From contig BBXU01001256.1 of assembly GCA_001598975.1 (NCBI GenBank), forward strand, positions 1-64,000: 64,000 nucleotides of DNA, written 5' to 3'. Positions 1 to 10,898 of the stretch are shown in pieces. Position 1 is the first letter of the stretch; each line of letters begins with the position of its first letter. Source of the stretch: Parachlorella kessleri (Eukaryota > Chlorophyta > Trebouxiophyceae > Chlorellales > Chlorellaceae). The notes under the pieces were generated by a model that worked only from the letters and a program-made list of their open reading frames with translations, ran no database searches and had not been told where the DNA came from. The position numbers and the translations under genes were made by a program.

Positions 1-296
1 CGTTCCCTTCTGATGCTGTGGTGCTGAGCCCTACGTGCAGCGTATAGTGTTAAAATCTGCCAAATATAAGCAGGGCAAGGGTCCCATTTGAGGTCCAGCT
101 CAGCCCTGTTATTGTTTGACGTCGCTTCAGCAGAGCTATTCTGCAAGATAGTACACTATCTATAGCTGGCGTCAATCTTGAATCGTGGGAGCAGTGGAGA
201 GGTACGGGTGAATTGTTTGAGAAGACCTGGATGCAATTATGCTCTGGGTTTGCCTTTGTTCTGTCACCGCTCATACACATACGTGTTCGATTGCAG

Positions 297-495
297 GTGG
301 GCGCAGCAGGCAGCAGGCATCGATCTTCTGCCGCCGCTGCCGCCGCAGTTGTATATCAGCGGCACTGCAGAAGGGCATGGGGCAGCCCTGGCGGCAGCAG
401 AGGCAGCACTTCAGCAGTACATTGTTGAGCGTCGTGCTGCGGCTGTGCTTGACAAGTTGATTGGGGCAGTAGTGCAGCAGACCGGTGGCTCGTAA
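297..495 (+). CDS. 3' terminal exon of an unknown gene (partial)
   Basis: This is an open segment following a good acceptor (TTGCAG, ends at 296) and closed by TAA at 493-495. It encodes about 65 residues, rich in Ala and Gln, with a Pro-rich start (LPPLPPQLYISG) and a helical end (AAAEAALQQYIVERRAAAVL). The reading frame implies a phase-2 junction with an upstream exon. I could not place that exon in the first 296 bases, because the nearest upstream frames run into stops. No family is recognised. It could be the C-terminus of a larger protein that lies mostly outside the window. Confidence 0.45.
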
Positions 496-980
496 GTGCT
501 CGAGTTTGGACGTACACTTGATGGTCATCCGCTGCAACTAACAGCTCTTCTCAAATTCGACAGTTGCAGCAAGAAGCAAACCAATTATGTACAGGAAGTT
601 GCTAAAGCATTTATAGAAGGGATTCCCATGACTTCAGCCGAGAAGTCAAATCATGCTTCTAATCTCGCTGTGAACACATCACCATGGCCTTGCAAGAATA
701 CCATGTCAGATGACGGACATCATTTGCCCAGCGGTCGCGCTCCTTAGAGTTGCTCAGCAATGCTGGTCCAGGTACCTCCCAATGCCGTACACCTCACGTC
801 ACTGCACCCCCCCATGTCATTGCATTTCCATGCTTCTCTTGGCATGCCAATATCCCATTTAGAACAGCGTGCCTCGGATGGGCTCCCTCTTATCCTGCAC
901 CATCTTAATCCCTGCGCCGCAAGAATGGTACCGCTGTTGTGCCCGCTCCGACCCCAGTTTCACCGCTTTCATCCCCCTTG
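496..980. other. Intergenic, no gene seen
   Basis: Probable 3' flanks of two converging genes (unknown gene on +, redoxin-like gene on -). An alternative last exon for the minus-strand gene could lie near 655-755, where an open stretch follows an AG, but nothing in it resembles the family's usual C-terminus. Confidence 0.4.
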
Positions 981-3085
981 TCAGCCGATTGCAGAGTGCA
1001 CATGACCTGACACAGGCACGGCAGCTTAATGCATTCCCACGCTGCTAAGTCGGGATTGACAACTGGTCCCATTGCTGCTCTTTCATGTATGCCAGCTAAG
1101 CAGCCAGACACACAGCAACAGAGGAGTAGCCACTGGCCCGAATCTCCCGGCCCCCTCCCTCCCTGGCGGCAAGCCAGTGAGCAGCGTGCAACTCACCCTG
1201 CACGATCTGCTTGAGGTCGGGCCTGGCGAAGGAGGCATTGGAGTACACCAGCACATGGAGCAGGCCCGCAGGGTTCACCAGGAACAGAGCCGGTTCTGTA
1301 CCATAGGGCACAAAGGCTGATTGTGTGCGAGTGCGTCGGCATGGCTAGGAGCCTCACTTGACGGTATGGGTGACCCGTACCAGCTGCAATAGAGCTTGGT
1401 CCTGTCCGATAAGCTTGGTAATGTCCTTAGTCCAATGGTGCACAGGCTGCATCGGGACCGGCCACTACCCAACAAAAGCTTGCACGCAGGGATAACTGCT
1501 GGTTTTGCCTCCTCACTCACCAGCAAAGGGGGTCACCGACTCCTCCGGCCCCAGCGGGTTGGACACGTACAGGCCCCAGCGCCGCATCTGGTCCTCGCCC
1601 AGCCCATAAGCCACCTGCAGAACAACAGCCGGGTGCGCCCAGGAATCATTGCTGCTCCTCAAGTAGCAGCTAGTCAAGCAAAGAACAGAGAAGCACTGCA
1701 TGCTGAGGAGGGTCTTCTGGTCTGACCCAGTTGTAGGACACCATGGCTCCTCGGCAGCTATGCACAGGAGCATGGAAGCAAGCTGTGCTGGGAAACTCAT
1801 GCCGGACAGGACAACGCGAGCAATCATGACACGGCACGAAAGGGGAATGGTGATGAACCGTATTGTTGCACAGCACACCTTGAAGCCGATCCGCCCTGCC
1901 CGAGTGTCCGGGCTGACAGCCAGCACCGCCCCACGCAGGTCGTCCACCTGTGCGACATGATCCAGGACTGTCCCTTGAATGGCAGCAATGCCCCCCGGGC
2001 AGGCCCCCAAGCTGCTGCATATATGCCCGATATAGTGCGTCGGGCACCCATGCAGGGAGGCTGCAGCCGCAAGGCATGGAACGCCTGGGCATCCAAATGG
2101 TAGGCAGTGTAAGACCATGGGTACACAAGGTCCAGACAGGTATCAGACTAGAGTAGTGCATTGCGTAGGTGCCCCGAAAGCCTCCGCAATTGGTGCCCTT
2201 ATTATGCTCCTTATAGGACCCACTGCAGCTTACCACATGCCCACAAGCACACTCACAAAGCTGCAGGCCTTGTTGCGCGTGTCAGCTGAGACGGCCACCA
2301 CATCCACCGCGATCTCCTCAAACTCAGGCATCATGTGCTGCGGCCACACCAGGGGGCGCCACATGTCGAAGCGGTGGGGATATATCCAATGCGCGAGCAG
2401 CACCAGGAGGCAGGCACAAGTGGAGTTGGGAGCTCATGACAAATCGCAGGCCATGAGCTAACCATCAGGAGCAACAGTGAGGGGAGGCGGAGCCCAGGCC
2501 CTCTGGCTCAGGGCACACAGACACGTGCACACGCAGGCGCGCACACGCGCACGCCCGCGCCCCAGCGCGCACGCCCACACCCAGAGAGTATGTTAGGGCC
2601 TGACCATTTGGCCTGACCAACTGCTGGAGAAGGGTGCTATGCTGCGGGCTCAGGGGTGAAGAACACCAAGCCAACCTGCAGCGCTGCGAGGTAAGTGACG
2701 TCCAGTGGGTCGTGCTTTCCGCGGTAGATGACCACCATCTGCCAGCGGCCTGTAGGGGCGCCCACCTCCACGCGCCCACCCTGCAAGGAAGGGCATGGCT
2801 CGGACCATGCAGCCATAATCAAGCTTGCACCTGCTCTTCTTCTATTCATTCTGCTATTCATACATAGGCCTTGGTTACTTCCTTCAGCCACTTATGCTAT
2901 GTGAGGCAAGTGGAGTCAATGTCCAGGCTCTTGCCAAGACAGGGGGCTCTCAGCAGCGCCCACCACGGCCCACAGCGCACCTCGGTGGTTGGCAGGGTGA
3001 TGTGGGGCAGTGCAATGCCTGGCTTGAGCTTCCCAAGCTCCTTGGCAGGTGTGGCCCTGTTGGCTATCCTGCTGAACATGCCCAT
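981..3085 (-). CDS. Redoxin (AhpC/TSA-like) domain protein lacking both active-site cysteines
   Basis: Seven exons (3085-2981, 2780-2676, 2337-2257, 1947-1879, 1614-1521, 1295-1197, 1006-981) join in phase to give about 192 aa. The order of motifs matches the small redoxin family with a thioredoxin fold: WQMVVIYRGKH, EFEEIAVDVVAVSADTR, RIGFKVAYGLGEDQMRRWGLYVS, PALFLVNPAG and SNASFARPDLKQI. In relatives I remember, the loop after YRGKH reads C-P-x-C and carries the peroxidatic or disulfide cysteine. Here it reads D-P-L-D (codons GAC and GAC), so thiol chemistry at this site looks lost. The start is ATG at 3085, with a second in-frame ATG at 3079. The last exon is the weakest part: it adds only eight residues and lacks the family's usual ending, so the true C-terminus may differ. 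Confidence 0.7.
2514..2583. repeat. Low-complexity alternating CA/CG tract
   Basis: A purine-pyrimidine alternating stretch of mixed CA and CG dinucleotides inside an intron of the redoxin-like gene. It is the kind of sequence that can adopt Z-DNA. No coding signal is seen. Confidence 0.6.
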
Positions 3086-3750
3086 GCTGCATGGATTAGG
3101 CAAGCGACCAGTGTAAGCTGTTGGGTGTGTAAGTCTGGATCCATGAGAGTGGGGTTATCCGCTGCTGCTTAGTGTCTGCTGGTGTGGAAGCTACGCAAGC
3201 AGGCGTGACCAGGCATATGGGGGTACCGGTTGCAACAACACAATTGAACGTGTGTACAGCTAAGTAAGAAATGACGAGCAGCAGATTTAGGCAAGGCTAG
3301 TAGGCTGGTGCTCCCATTTACCTGTCCCTGCTGGGAACAGTTGTCAAAAGAAGGAGCAAGACCGCAGGTTGATAGGATTGTTCCAAGGTGTCAGGCACCT
3401 GTTTACACTATCAACGCCACAAAATGGGGCAACAGGCTGGTTTGGGGGAACCAAGACTGAGGAGGCTATGCCTAAATGCACCTTCCGACCACCTTCTCTT
3501 AGCTTGGTTGCGTTGCAGGGACACCTGGAGGGATTATGTAGCCAGATACGGAAGGGAGTAGGACCAAAGATGCCAGCTTGGGACGGAATTGCTGGAGACA
3601 TCATGGCACGTTGCATCCATGCAGCCCCGCCAGCGCCTCGTAGGGTTAGAGGTTTTACTAAGACTAAGACACTCCTTGAGGGACAGCAGTGTGTGAGAGG
3701 TCGACAGACGACTGTTTGAGCTCTTTTCTTGAACCCTGCAGCTCCACGCC

Positions 3751-3891
3751 ATGGTTGGCTTGGTGGCTCGGGTCGCTACCTCGGTCTCTATCAGCTTGGT
3801 GGGCGGCACTATGCTCCACTTCTGGCGAACTGGGGACGTTATTAAGACTGATACCTTCTCTATGAAGTGGAGCTCTGGGCAGGCGCACTAG
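3751..3891 (+). CDS. Possible small protein, unknown
   Basis: A 46-codon frame beginning with ATG just after a splice-acceptor-like TGCAG. The first half is hydrophobic enough for one membrane helix (start MVGLVARVATSVSISLVGG), followed by a short charged tail. A further open stretch after CTTTCTAG near 3942 could be a second exon but changes nothing recognisable. I know no matching family. It may be chance. Confidence 0.2.
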   Translation: MVGLVARVATSVSISLVGGTMLHFWRTGDVIKTDTFSMKWSSGQAH

Positions 3892-4357
3892 GGACCAGCC
3901 CCCTGCCGGGCTCCCATGATACCTCGGTGACCTCCTTTCTAGGGCTGGAAAAGTTTTTGACTGTGTGGCTATCACAGAACTGTCAAGGGCGCTCGGTCTT
4001 GCCCGCTCTGTTGGAATTTCACTTGACTGGGCTAATGCACCCGTCTGCTTCCTGCTGTCTTCTGGCCTTCTGCTCATTTCATTCCGCGGCATTCCCAGTC
4101 CGCTGCAATTATTATTATATGGTGTTAGTGGCATTTATACTACTCGGTACCTCTTGAGATGCCTGGGACCTACGATGCTCCCAGCTAACTTCCAATGCCT
4201 CCATGGCAGCTGCTAGGTTTGCCAGTGTCATTATCACCTCTCAGTGTAACATCTCTCAGTGTCCTGCAGACTGGCAGGTGTGCAGAGCAGAGCATAGAGG
4301 TAGAATAGGAAAGACTATGGAGGAACCTGTGAACAGCTGGCCTCGTGGGGCGGAGCC

Positions 4358-4362
4358 TTACA
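4358..4362 (-). terminator. Putative TGTAA polyadenylation signal of SURF6
   Basis: TGTAA read on the minus strand, 142 nt past the SURF6 stop. TGTAA is the known green-algal polyadenylation signal; this copy is positional inference only. Confidence 0.35.
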
Positions 4363-4503
4363 ACACCAGATGTTAGACTATTCGAGAGCACAATTTGAAA
4401 CAATAACAGGAGTAACGCTGCCAGCATCAAGCGAGGCAGCCAGGCGTATCTTCCTGGACCGCTCTGCTGGCACAGAAAGGCCCAGTAGCCGCGCTGGTGC
4501 TCT

Positions 4504-7500
4504 TCAGCCAGCCTTGGGGGTAGCAATAAAGCCCTCCTTGCGGCCCTCGAACCCGGCTCGGAGCAGCTTCTTCTCACGGCTCGCCTTGCGCCTGTCCTGC
4601 CGCGCCTTGATCCGTCCCTCAATGTTATCCTTACGCCTACACGCAGGAAGCATCACTACACAGGTCAACAACAAGGCTCGAGGCTACTGGCCCAGACCCA
4701 AAGACATACGTGCCTCACACATCTCGCTGCTTTCCGGCCAGCATCTGTGACGTTCCGCCGAGCCCCAAGCATATAAGAGCTATACCTGCCGCCTCATATC
4801 ATTCCTTTCAGCCTGCCCGTTTGTCTGCTATCGTGCTCGCCTGCTCTGCCTGCTGCGCCTGCTGCTCCTGCTGCTGCTAGTTTTCATTCAGGCCTAACAC
4901 TTATCTCTTCTGCCCCTGCTTCAGTTTCAGCTCACCTGCTATTCCAGGGCCTTAGTTTGTTTGGGGAGAGACCTACCGGCACAGATCTCAGGCAAGATAC
5001 AGAGCATATCTGCATAAACCCCTGTCAGCCCAGTATACCAGTACCTCCTCCCTGATCGCATTACCTGCCACCCTGACTACATATAGGAGCCACCCGATGC
5101 AAGCAGCCGCCTCCTTTCCCAGGGAACCACCTGTGTTGCCCAGCCCATCCGGGGCCCACTCACTTTTGTTGCCTGGCCTCCTGCTGCTCCTTCTGCTTGC
5201 CCAGCCGCTCCTGCCAGGCCTGCGCCTTTTTGGCCTTAAGCTTGGTCTCCTTCTTCAAGCTCTTGCGCAGCAGCTTGGGGTCATCTAGCACCCTGTCACC
5301 ACTTGCACGCGCCAGCGCTGCGCCCCACGCCTCTTTGGCCAGCACCGTCTGCATGAAAGGGACCTAAGCAGGGGTCACCAAGCAGATTGCTGGCACAAAC
5401 GGACAGGATCCCGGCCATATCTCTAAATCACCAAGTCAGTAAGTCCTCCATGCTGCACTTGCTCTGCAAGGACGCACCCGTTCTGTACACTGGTTCCACT
5501 TGACTGCCTGCAGCCTCAGAGGCACACACATTCGATTTGCCTATTGGCTATTTCAAGGCCCAAACCCCCCATCTCCCATGAGGGGCGCAATGGTTTTACC
5601 GGGGTTATAAGTAATAGTAGACTCAGACACATTCTGCACCCAGCCCCGTCAGTCCAGCTTAACTCACTCCCTGTTCGCGGTACCTGCCACCCATACTAAT
5701 AGTACGGTTCAGGGACAAGTCTGATGTCAGCGGCAGAGGCCCACGCGGCGGCGCAGTGGTATACATGAGCTGACATTCCAAGGGGCAAAGAGCAGCATTG
5801 GGATGTCCCAACTACAGCATCAACCCCATTCCGGGCATGCAGGCGACGAGCATACGGGCGAGGAAACACCAAGGTTACCTACCTTTCAGAACAACAGTGT
5901 TTGATAAACTCTGCCCTCAATCTCCATCAGATAGGCAAGCAGCAACCACGGTGCTGACCGGCCAGCGCAATAAGGCGGCCATGAGGCCGGCTACCCAGCC
6001 ACGGTTAACCAGCCAAACCAGCCCGCCCACCTTGCCCTCTGCTGTGCCTCCCAGCTCCTGAGCTTGACTTTGCCTGGCCTCGGCTGACCGCAACAGCTCC
6101 GCTTTGGTGGGTTTGTGCTTCTTGCTGCGTGGGCCCATGTTCTTATCCCCTACACACACAGATCAGCATGACACCAGTGCAGCACACGGGTCAACAGCAT
6201 AAACTCGTTTATTGACACTATGACTGCTTCGCCATATGGCAACCCTCACATGAGAGCTAACGCCAGCCAGCATGGAGAATGCCCTCACTGCATGCAATGC
6301 CTGGCAACAGCCATGAAGGGCCCACGCCAGGGGGGTACACCCCTCGGCCTGTAGGGCACAACAGTTCTTGTGAGGGCAGCCCACCTGTGCCAAAGTCGAC
6401 CTTGGAGAAGTGCAGCCCGCCCTCAGCCCGCTGCCGCTTCCTGTCTTGTTGCTGGAGCTGCTGCTGGCCGCCTGGCTGCTTCCCCACCTGCCGCCCCTGC
6501 TGCTGCGGCGGCTGCTGTCCTTGACCCAGCTGCTTGGTATCTTTGGCAGCTCTGAGTTTCTGCTTGTCCTGCACACAAGGCCAATTACTGCAGTGAGATG
6601 CCAGCACGTCGACGGCTCCCAGCAGCGAGGGTGCTGGCAGGAGGACGTCACTAGCGACCTCCTCCATAACTAACGCATTCCCAACTGCAGAATGCAATAT
6701 TATGCCCCCAACATATGTTAACTCATCCTCACTAGGACTATTGGGTTTAAGAAACACAACCAGGGCCAGCCAATAGCAAGTGACCCTATCCGCCAAGGCT
6801 GGCAGCCAGTGCACTGCCCCACACCATGGTGCATGACTGTTGCCCGCTGCTACCTTAAGCCCAACACCGCTCAACCAAGCCCACCTGGGCTGCCTTGCGG
6901 CCCTTGTCTAGTTTCTTCTCTCGCCACTGCTTGGCCTCCTCAGCCTTCTCATGCTGCTCTTCAGCCTTGCGCTGCTGCCGGAACAGCTGCACAATGTAAC
7001 GGCACACAAGCCTTGGCCCAGCATTGGTGCGCTCTACAGGTCTGGCGTCAGAATGCTGCATCGCACCGAACTTGCCATCACACCACTAACAATGTTTGTG
7101 AAAACCTTATGATGCTGGGAGACAAGTAGTTCGTCCTGTCAGAAACATGACTACCTTGACAAACACACCTCCAGCTTCTTGTGCAACTTCTCTTTGAGCT
7201 CTTCTCTTGAAAGCGGCTTGCCTGCAAGGCAAGGCAAGGCAAGGCAACGCAAGTCATAGGCACCCACCTTGGCGCGCCTTCAGCAGAGGAAGACTATCAG
7301 CACAATGGAAAGGTCAAGTACTGAATGTCAAAAGTTGTAACCAGCGAGGTTACTCTGGTAAGCCTTCTCCGGACCTGAAGGCAATGCCAGCTGTGTTGCA
7401 CTGGGGGCCTTCCCAGCCACTGCTGCAGGTCTCCCTGCCTCTGCTGACGTTTTTGCTGCCCCAGTGTCGCCGCCGCCCTCTTCCCCGCTGCTGTCTGATT

Positions 7501-7834
7501 CTGCAGCACCGTCCTGCCCGTTGGCTTGTTGCCGCTGCTGTTGCTGCTGCTGCTGCTCCCTCTGCAACTCAAGAGTGGTTTTTGCCCTGCCTGGGTCCAG
7601 CTTCGCCCGCTTATTCTGCTTATACTGCTGCTTGAAGGCCGCCTTGGCCTCGTCCCTGGCGCTCTTCTTCATATACTTCAAGTTGAGTGGCTCCTGCTCG
7701 CCTGCCAGGTAGTACTTGGCCGGCACAAGCTCCACTAGGTGGTCGAAGAAGCGTGAGTGCGCCTCCAAAGCCATGGCTGCCGGGCTGCTATCGTAGTGGC
7801 TGATATGCTGTCCAACGCTCGCTTCAGCAACCAT
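4504..7834 (-). CDS. SURF6: SURF6 / Rrp14-like nucleolar ribosome-biogenesis protein
   Basis: Seven exons (7834-7342, 7221-7169, 6986-6885, 6568-6385, 6149-6031, 5348-5164, 4636-4504) join in phase to 422 aa. The N-terminal Rrp14 signature is clear: HSRFFDHLVELVPAKYYL, then a basic run. The C-terminal SURF6 domain is Lys/Arg/Gln-rich: SREELKEKLHKKLE, HFSKVDFG, RSKKHKPTKAELL, AWQERLGKQKEQQEARQQK and the terminal KARQDRRKASREKKLLRAGFEGRK. In other eukaryotes this family is nucleolar and assists pre-60S rRNA maturation. A Q-run (REQQQQQQQRQQ) and an acidic Ser patch lie between the two domains. The start could be ATG 7834 or ATG 7774 (402 aa); the second begins right at the conserved block. The gene is head to head with the EngB gene, 233 bp apart. 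Introns carry two copies of the dispersed repeat. Confidence 0.9.
5024..5076 (-). repeat. Dispersed ~50-bp repeat, copy A (SURF6 intron)
   Basis: The core on the + strand reads GTCAGCCCAGTATACC, then CCTCCTCCCTGATCGC, then ATTACCTGCCACC. It matches copies at 5648, 10537, 38585 and 48030 directly and at 18321 and 36571 on the other strand. It is given as minus because the intronic copies all read GGCAGGTA in the gene-sense direction. Confidence 0.7.
5648..5696 (-). repeat. Dispersed ~50-bp repeat, copy B (SURF6 intron)
   Basis: The + strand core has GTCAGTCCAGC, then CTCCCTGTTCGC, then GTACCTGCCACCC. It lies in the next intron upstream from copy A, about 620 bp away and in the same orientation. 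Confidence 0.65.
7224..7253 (-). repeat. GCAAG pentamer array forming a splice acceptor tract
   Basis: About five to six GCAAG/GCAAC units abut the acceptor of SURF6 exon 2. In transcript sense they read as repeated CCTTG, ending TTGCAG|G, so the pyrimidine tract and the acceptor are built from the microsatellite. Confidence 0.6.
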
Positions 7835-8067
7835 GCATGGCGGAACAGATGGCAGGGGATGCAGCAGGTGACCAGCTCCAACACTCGTGTCCTTGTAGCA
7901 CTGAGATGCAATCATTGGAGAAAGCTACATGTAATAGGCGAACTGCTGGTAGCGGGAACGCCCTCTAAAACTAGGCTAGGTCCGATATCGGGGTCTTGCA
8001 CGCCTTTCAGATAGCTTGGCAATTGTTCCTGACAGCCCTTCTTGAAGATTCACCCTTGCATGCAGCC
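7835..8067. promoter_or_regulatory. Shared intergenic promoter of SURF6 (-) and EngB (+)
   Basis: Only 233 bp separate the two start codons, so both promoters and 5' UTRs must share this stretch or overlap. No TATA box is obvious. The assignment comes from arrangement only. Confidence 0.45.
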
Positions 8068-10303
8068 ATGTCGCTCGTGCCCCACTTGCTTCGCCTTTGC
8101 TCCCACCAAAGCGCCTCGTTTGTGCGTGCTCCACTGCTATCTTTAGCCAACTTCAACCCACAGTTGAATTTTCCATCTCTCCCTGGCAGCCAGCGGCGCT
8201 GGTACGCTAGAAAGAGCACTAGCTCAGTGACTGCTGGGGCACGTCGGAACATCTTCCTTGAACCCCAGAAGTCCCCTCAAACAAGCTATGGGGTACGTCG
8301 CCCCCACTGCTGGAGTAGGCAAGGTGCACTTCACTCCAGGTTGACTGGCAGCCTGTCGGTTTGGGGGGTAAGTGAGCTACGGTTTGCAGCATCACCCTCC
8401 ACTGACCTGCAGGACTTGTATGACTCGAGCCGCTTCAATGATGATGATGAAGATGTTGAAGACCTTGTTGACGAGCAAGCGCTGTCAGCAGCCCAGGATG
8501 GGCCCCGCAGCAGTCGCCAAGGCACAGCTGCATCGCAGATAATCCTTCCGCAGCCTAAACACACCAAAGTCAAGTCTGCAGAGTTTGTCAAGAGCAGTGT
8601 GAATGTCAAGGACTGCCCAAAGGCGGGATATCCCGAATTTGCAGTCATCGGCCGCTCAAACGTGGGCAAGTCGTCGCTCATCAACATGCTGACGGGGCGC
8701 AAGGCGTTGGCCATGGTCTCTAAGACTCCAGGTGGGTGGGATGGATGGTAGCCTGCCGCCGCTGTTTGGTCAATGGCAGAAGGCTGGCCCTGGGTTGAAG
8801 TCGTGGGGGCCATGTCTATGTGAGATCCAAGTTGATGCAAGTAACATACTCGCAGTGCTTGTTGCGAACCCCCGCCTGACTCCCTCTTGTTGCAAGCGAG
8901 ACCTGGTGGGGTGCAGGCAAGACCAGGTGCATCAATCACTTTGTTATAAATAACAGCTGGTACCTTGTGGACCTTCCAGGCTACGGGTGAGTGCTGCACA
9001 TACAGGTCGCAGCAGAAATGCGTACCTGCGTGTGCACGTAATTGCGCCCCATGCTTTGCGAGGAGTGAGGGTGTATTTCTGGCATTGCAAACCTGCTGGG
9101 TGCGTTTCTGCATCACACTGCTCTGAATTGCATGGTTGGCAGGGCTAACATATATCAATGACTGTAGAGTTGAGGTTTCTAGTGCAAGGAGGCTGCAAAT
9201 GCTGTGTGCTATGCTCAATGTCCTGGGCAATGTGCTTCAGCATCTCTGCAAGCTATGTATCCAACTGCGCAGCTATTTTTTCTGACAACAGGCTCTTGGG
9301 ACATTTCTTGTCACACTGACACACCCAAGTGTGTTGTTGCAGGTATGCCAAGAGCAGCAAGGAGGCTGTTCTGAGCTGGAACAAGTTCACTCGGGAGTAT
9401 TTCACAGAGCGGGAGACGCTGGTCTCGGTGCTGCTACTAGTGGATGCGTCCATCCCCCCCATGGCAATCGATGTGGCATGTGCGGACTGGTTTGCAGAGG
9501 CCGAGGTGCGGGCTTGGGGTGGCTCCTCTCATGGCTCGCATTTACTACCATCACATTGGTGCGACCGAGATGTGGGGCGGGGCTGCATGTGCAGGATGCT
9601 GAATACCACCGTGATCTTGTATGCAGTACGTGTATCATAGGCCAGTGCCTGAGGGTAGGGTTGAGGAGCATCCTCCGGCGTGTATTCCTGCCAATGGATT
9701 AGCCAGGCGTCCATGCAATGCGAGCAAGAAGGCATTGGTCTGCCAGTTGTGCAGATTCCCTACACTGTCGTCTTCACCAAAGTGGACAAACGGAAGAAGG
9801 GCTGTCCACCCACGGAGGATAACATTGCAGGCTTTCAAGAGGTGTGCCATGTAATTACTACACTTGACACCATGTGGTCCGTGCCCATGTTGTATGTACT
9901 GAAGGGCGTTTGACAGCAGCACGAGACGTGATCGTTGAGGGCAGTGTAACCTTATGGAGCCAGAGGGCGGCCACGCAGGGACAGCTGTGGTCGTTATTGC
10001 TGCACAAGCTGCCCACATGCACGTTGTGCAATCCCTGTGCTTTGTTTGCCATGCCTGACTGCCGTTGTCCATTAATTTTAAGCTGTGACTATGGTGGCCT
10101 CACAATGGACTGACCTTCATGCTGTGATTGCCACGCAAATTGATTCAGCTATGGGCGTTGCTCCACAAGTGCAGGAACTCCTGAAGAGCTGGGAAAACTT
10201 GCCACCGATGTTGGCTACAAGCTCGAAGTCGGGGGCGGGCAAAGGCGAGCTGCTGTCTCACATCTCGCAACTCAAGGAGCTGTACAATAAGGGTATTCTT
10301 TAG
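8068..10303 (+). CDS. engB: EngB/YihA-family GTP-binding protein with organelle leader
   Basis: Exons 8068-8731, 8917-8986, 9343-9505, 9755-9841 and 10175-10303 give 370 aa. The G motifs are all present: G1 GRSNVGKSS near residue 195, KTPGKT (G2 region), DLPGYG (G3), TKVDK (G4) and TSSKSGAGK (G5). Bacterial EngB is essential for large-ribosomal-subunit assembly. The roughly 150-residue N-terminal extension is Ser/Arg-rich at first ([14 protein letters not shown]), then acidic ([14 protein letters not shown]). It suggests import into chloroplast or mitochondrion. A 120-nt segment, 8293-8412, begins GTACGT, ends CTGCAG and is in frame, so it may be an intron; splicing would give 330 aa. The gene lies head to head with SURF6. 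Confidence 0.9.
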
Positions 10304-10898
10304 CATCAAGGCCGTGTCGCCTTGCTCTCATGCTTCGACCTTGCGTTGTTTTGTAGGTGTGCATATTGCTTTGCAGGTTAGAGGGATACCCTCATCTTGA
10401 AAGCGCCCTTGAATGGCAGGCGCTGAGCATACTGTGGTTTGTTGAGAGCTTGAGCCATCACAGCAGACACTTAGGAAATTAGACCACAGACCGTGCCACC
10501 TGCCGCATCAACCTCATAAAGCCATCTGGCAGGGCTGTCAGTCCAGGTCGCCCCCACCTCCTCTCTGTTCGTATTGCCTGCCACCTTCACTGGACAAGAA
10601 GAGGCCAGGGCTGGTACATGTCTGGGCGCTAACCTCGGTCCTTCTAGCTGCTCCCAAAGCACGATGAAACCTAAATGTAGGATTATATGGGCTTTTACAG
10701 TGCAGGCTTTTGATCGCGTTGAGGGGGTGTCAACTCAGACCCGCCCGCGCTCGGTCACGTACATGCTAACCAAACCCTAGCTTTGCCCGAACTGTGCCAC
10801 CCCCTATCTCAGCATGCCTCGCCGATTCAAAATTTCCTGGTCAAGGCAACCATAGCCAGCCCCAGTTGCCGAGCCCCCAGGGCACTTTGATCAGTGCC
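10304..10898. other. Intergenic between EngB and SSADH
   Basis: It contains repeat copy C at 10537-10590 and otherwise no coding signal. The EngB 3' UTR and the SSADH promoter must be here. Confidence 0.5.
10537..10590 (-). repeat. Dispersed ~50-bp repeat, copy C (intergenic)
   Basis: The + strand core has GTCAGTCCAGG, then ACCTCCTCTCTGTTCG, then TATTGCCTGCCACC. It is antisense to both flanking genes. Confidence 0.65.

Larger units (their letters stand above)
3086..4503. other. 1.4-kb stretch without a convincing gene
   Basis: The region lies between the 5' end of the redoxin-like gene and the 3' end of SURF6. Open frames on both strands are short and of random composition. The only candidate is a 46-codon ATG frame at 3751-3891, listed separately. 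The redoxin promoter and the SURF6 3' UTR must lie here. Confidence 0.5.

Noticed and set aside
655..755. Alternative last exon of the redoxin-like gene
   Set aside because: Open and in phase, but its sequence has no similarity to the family end. I could not favour it over 1006-981, and neither is secure.
1513..2236. Long minus-strand frames of 188 and 201 codons
   Set aside because: They span introns of the redoxin-like gene. Only 1521-1614 and 1879-1947 carry family motifs.
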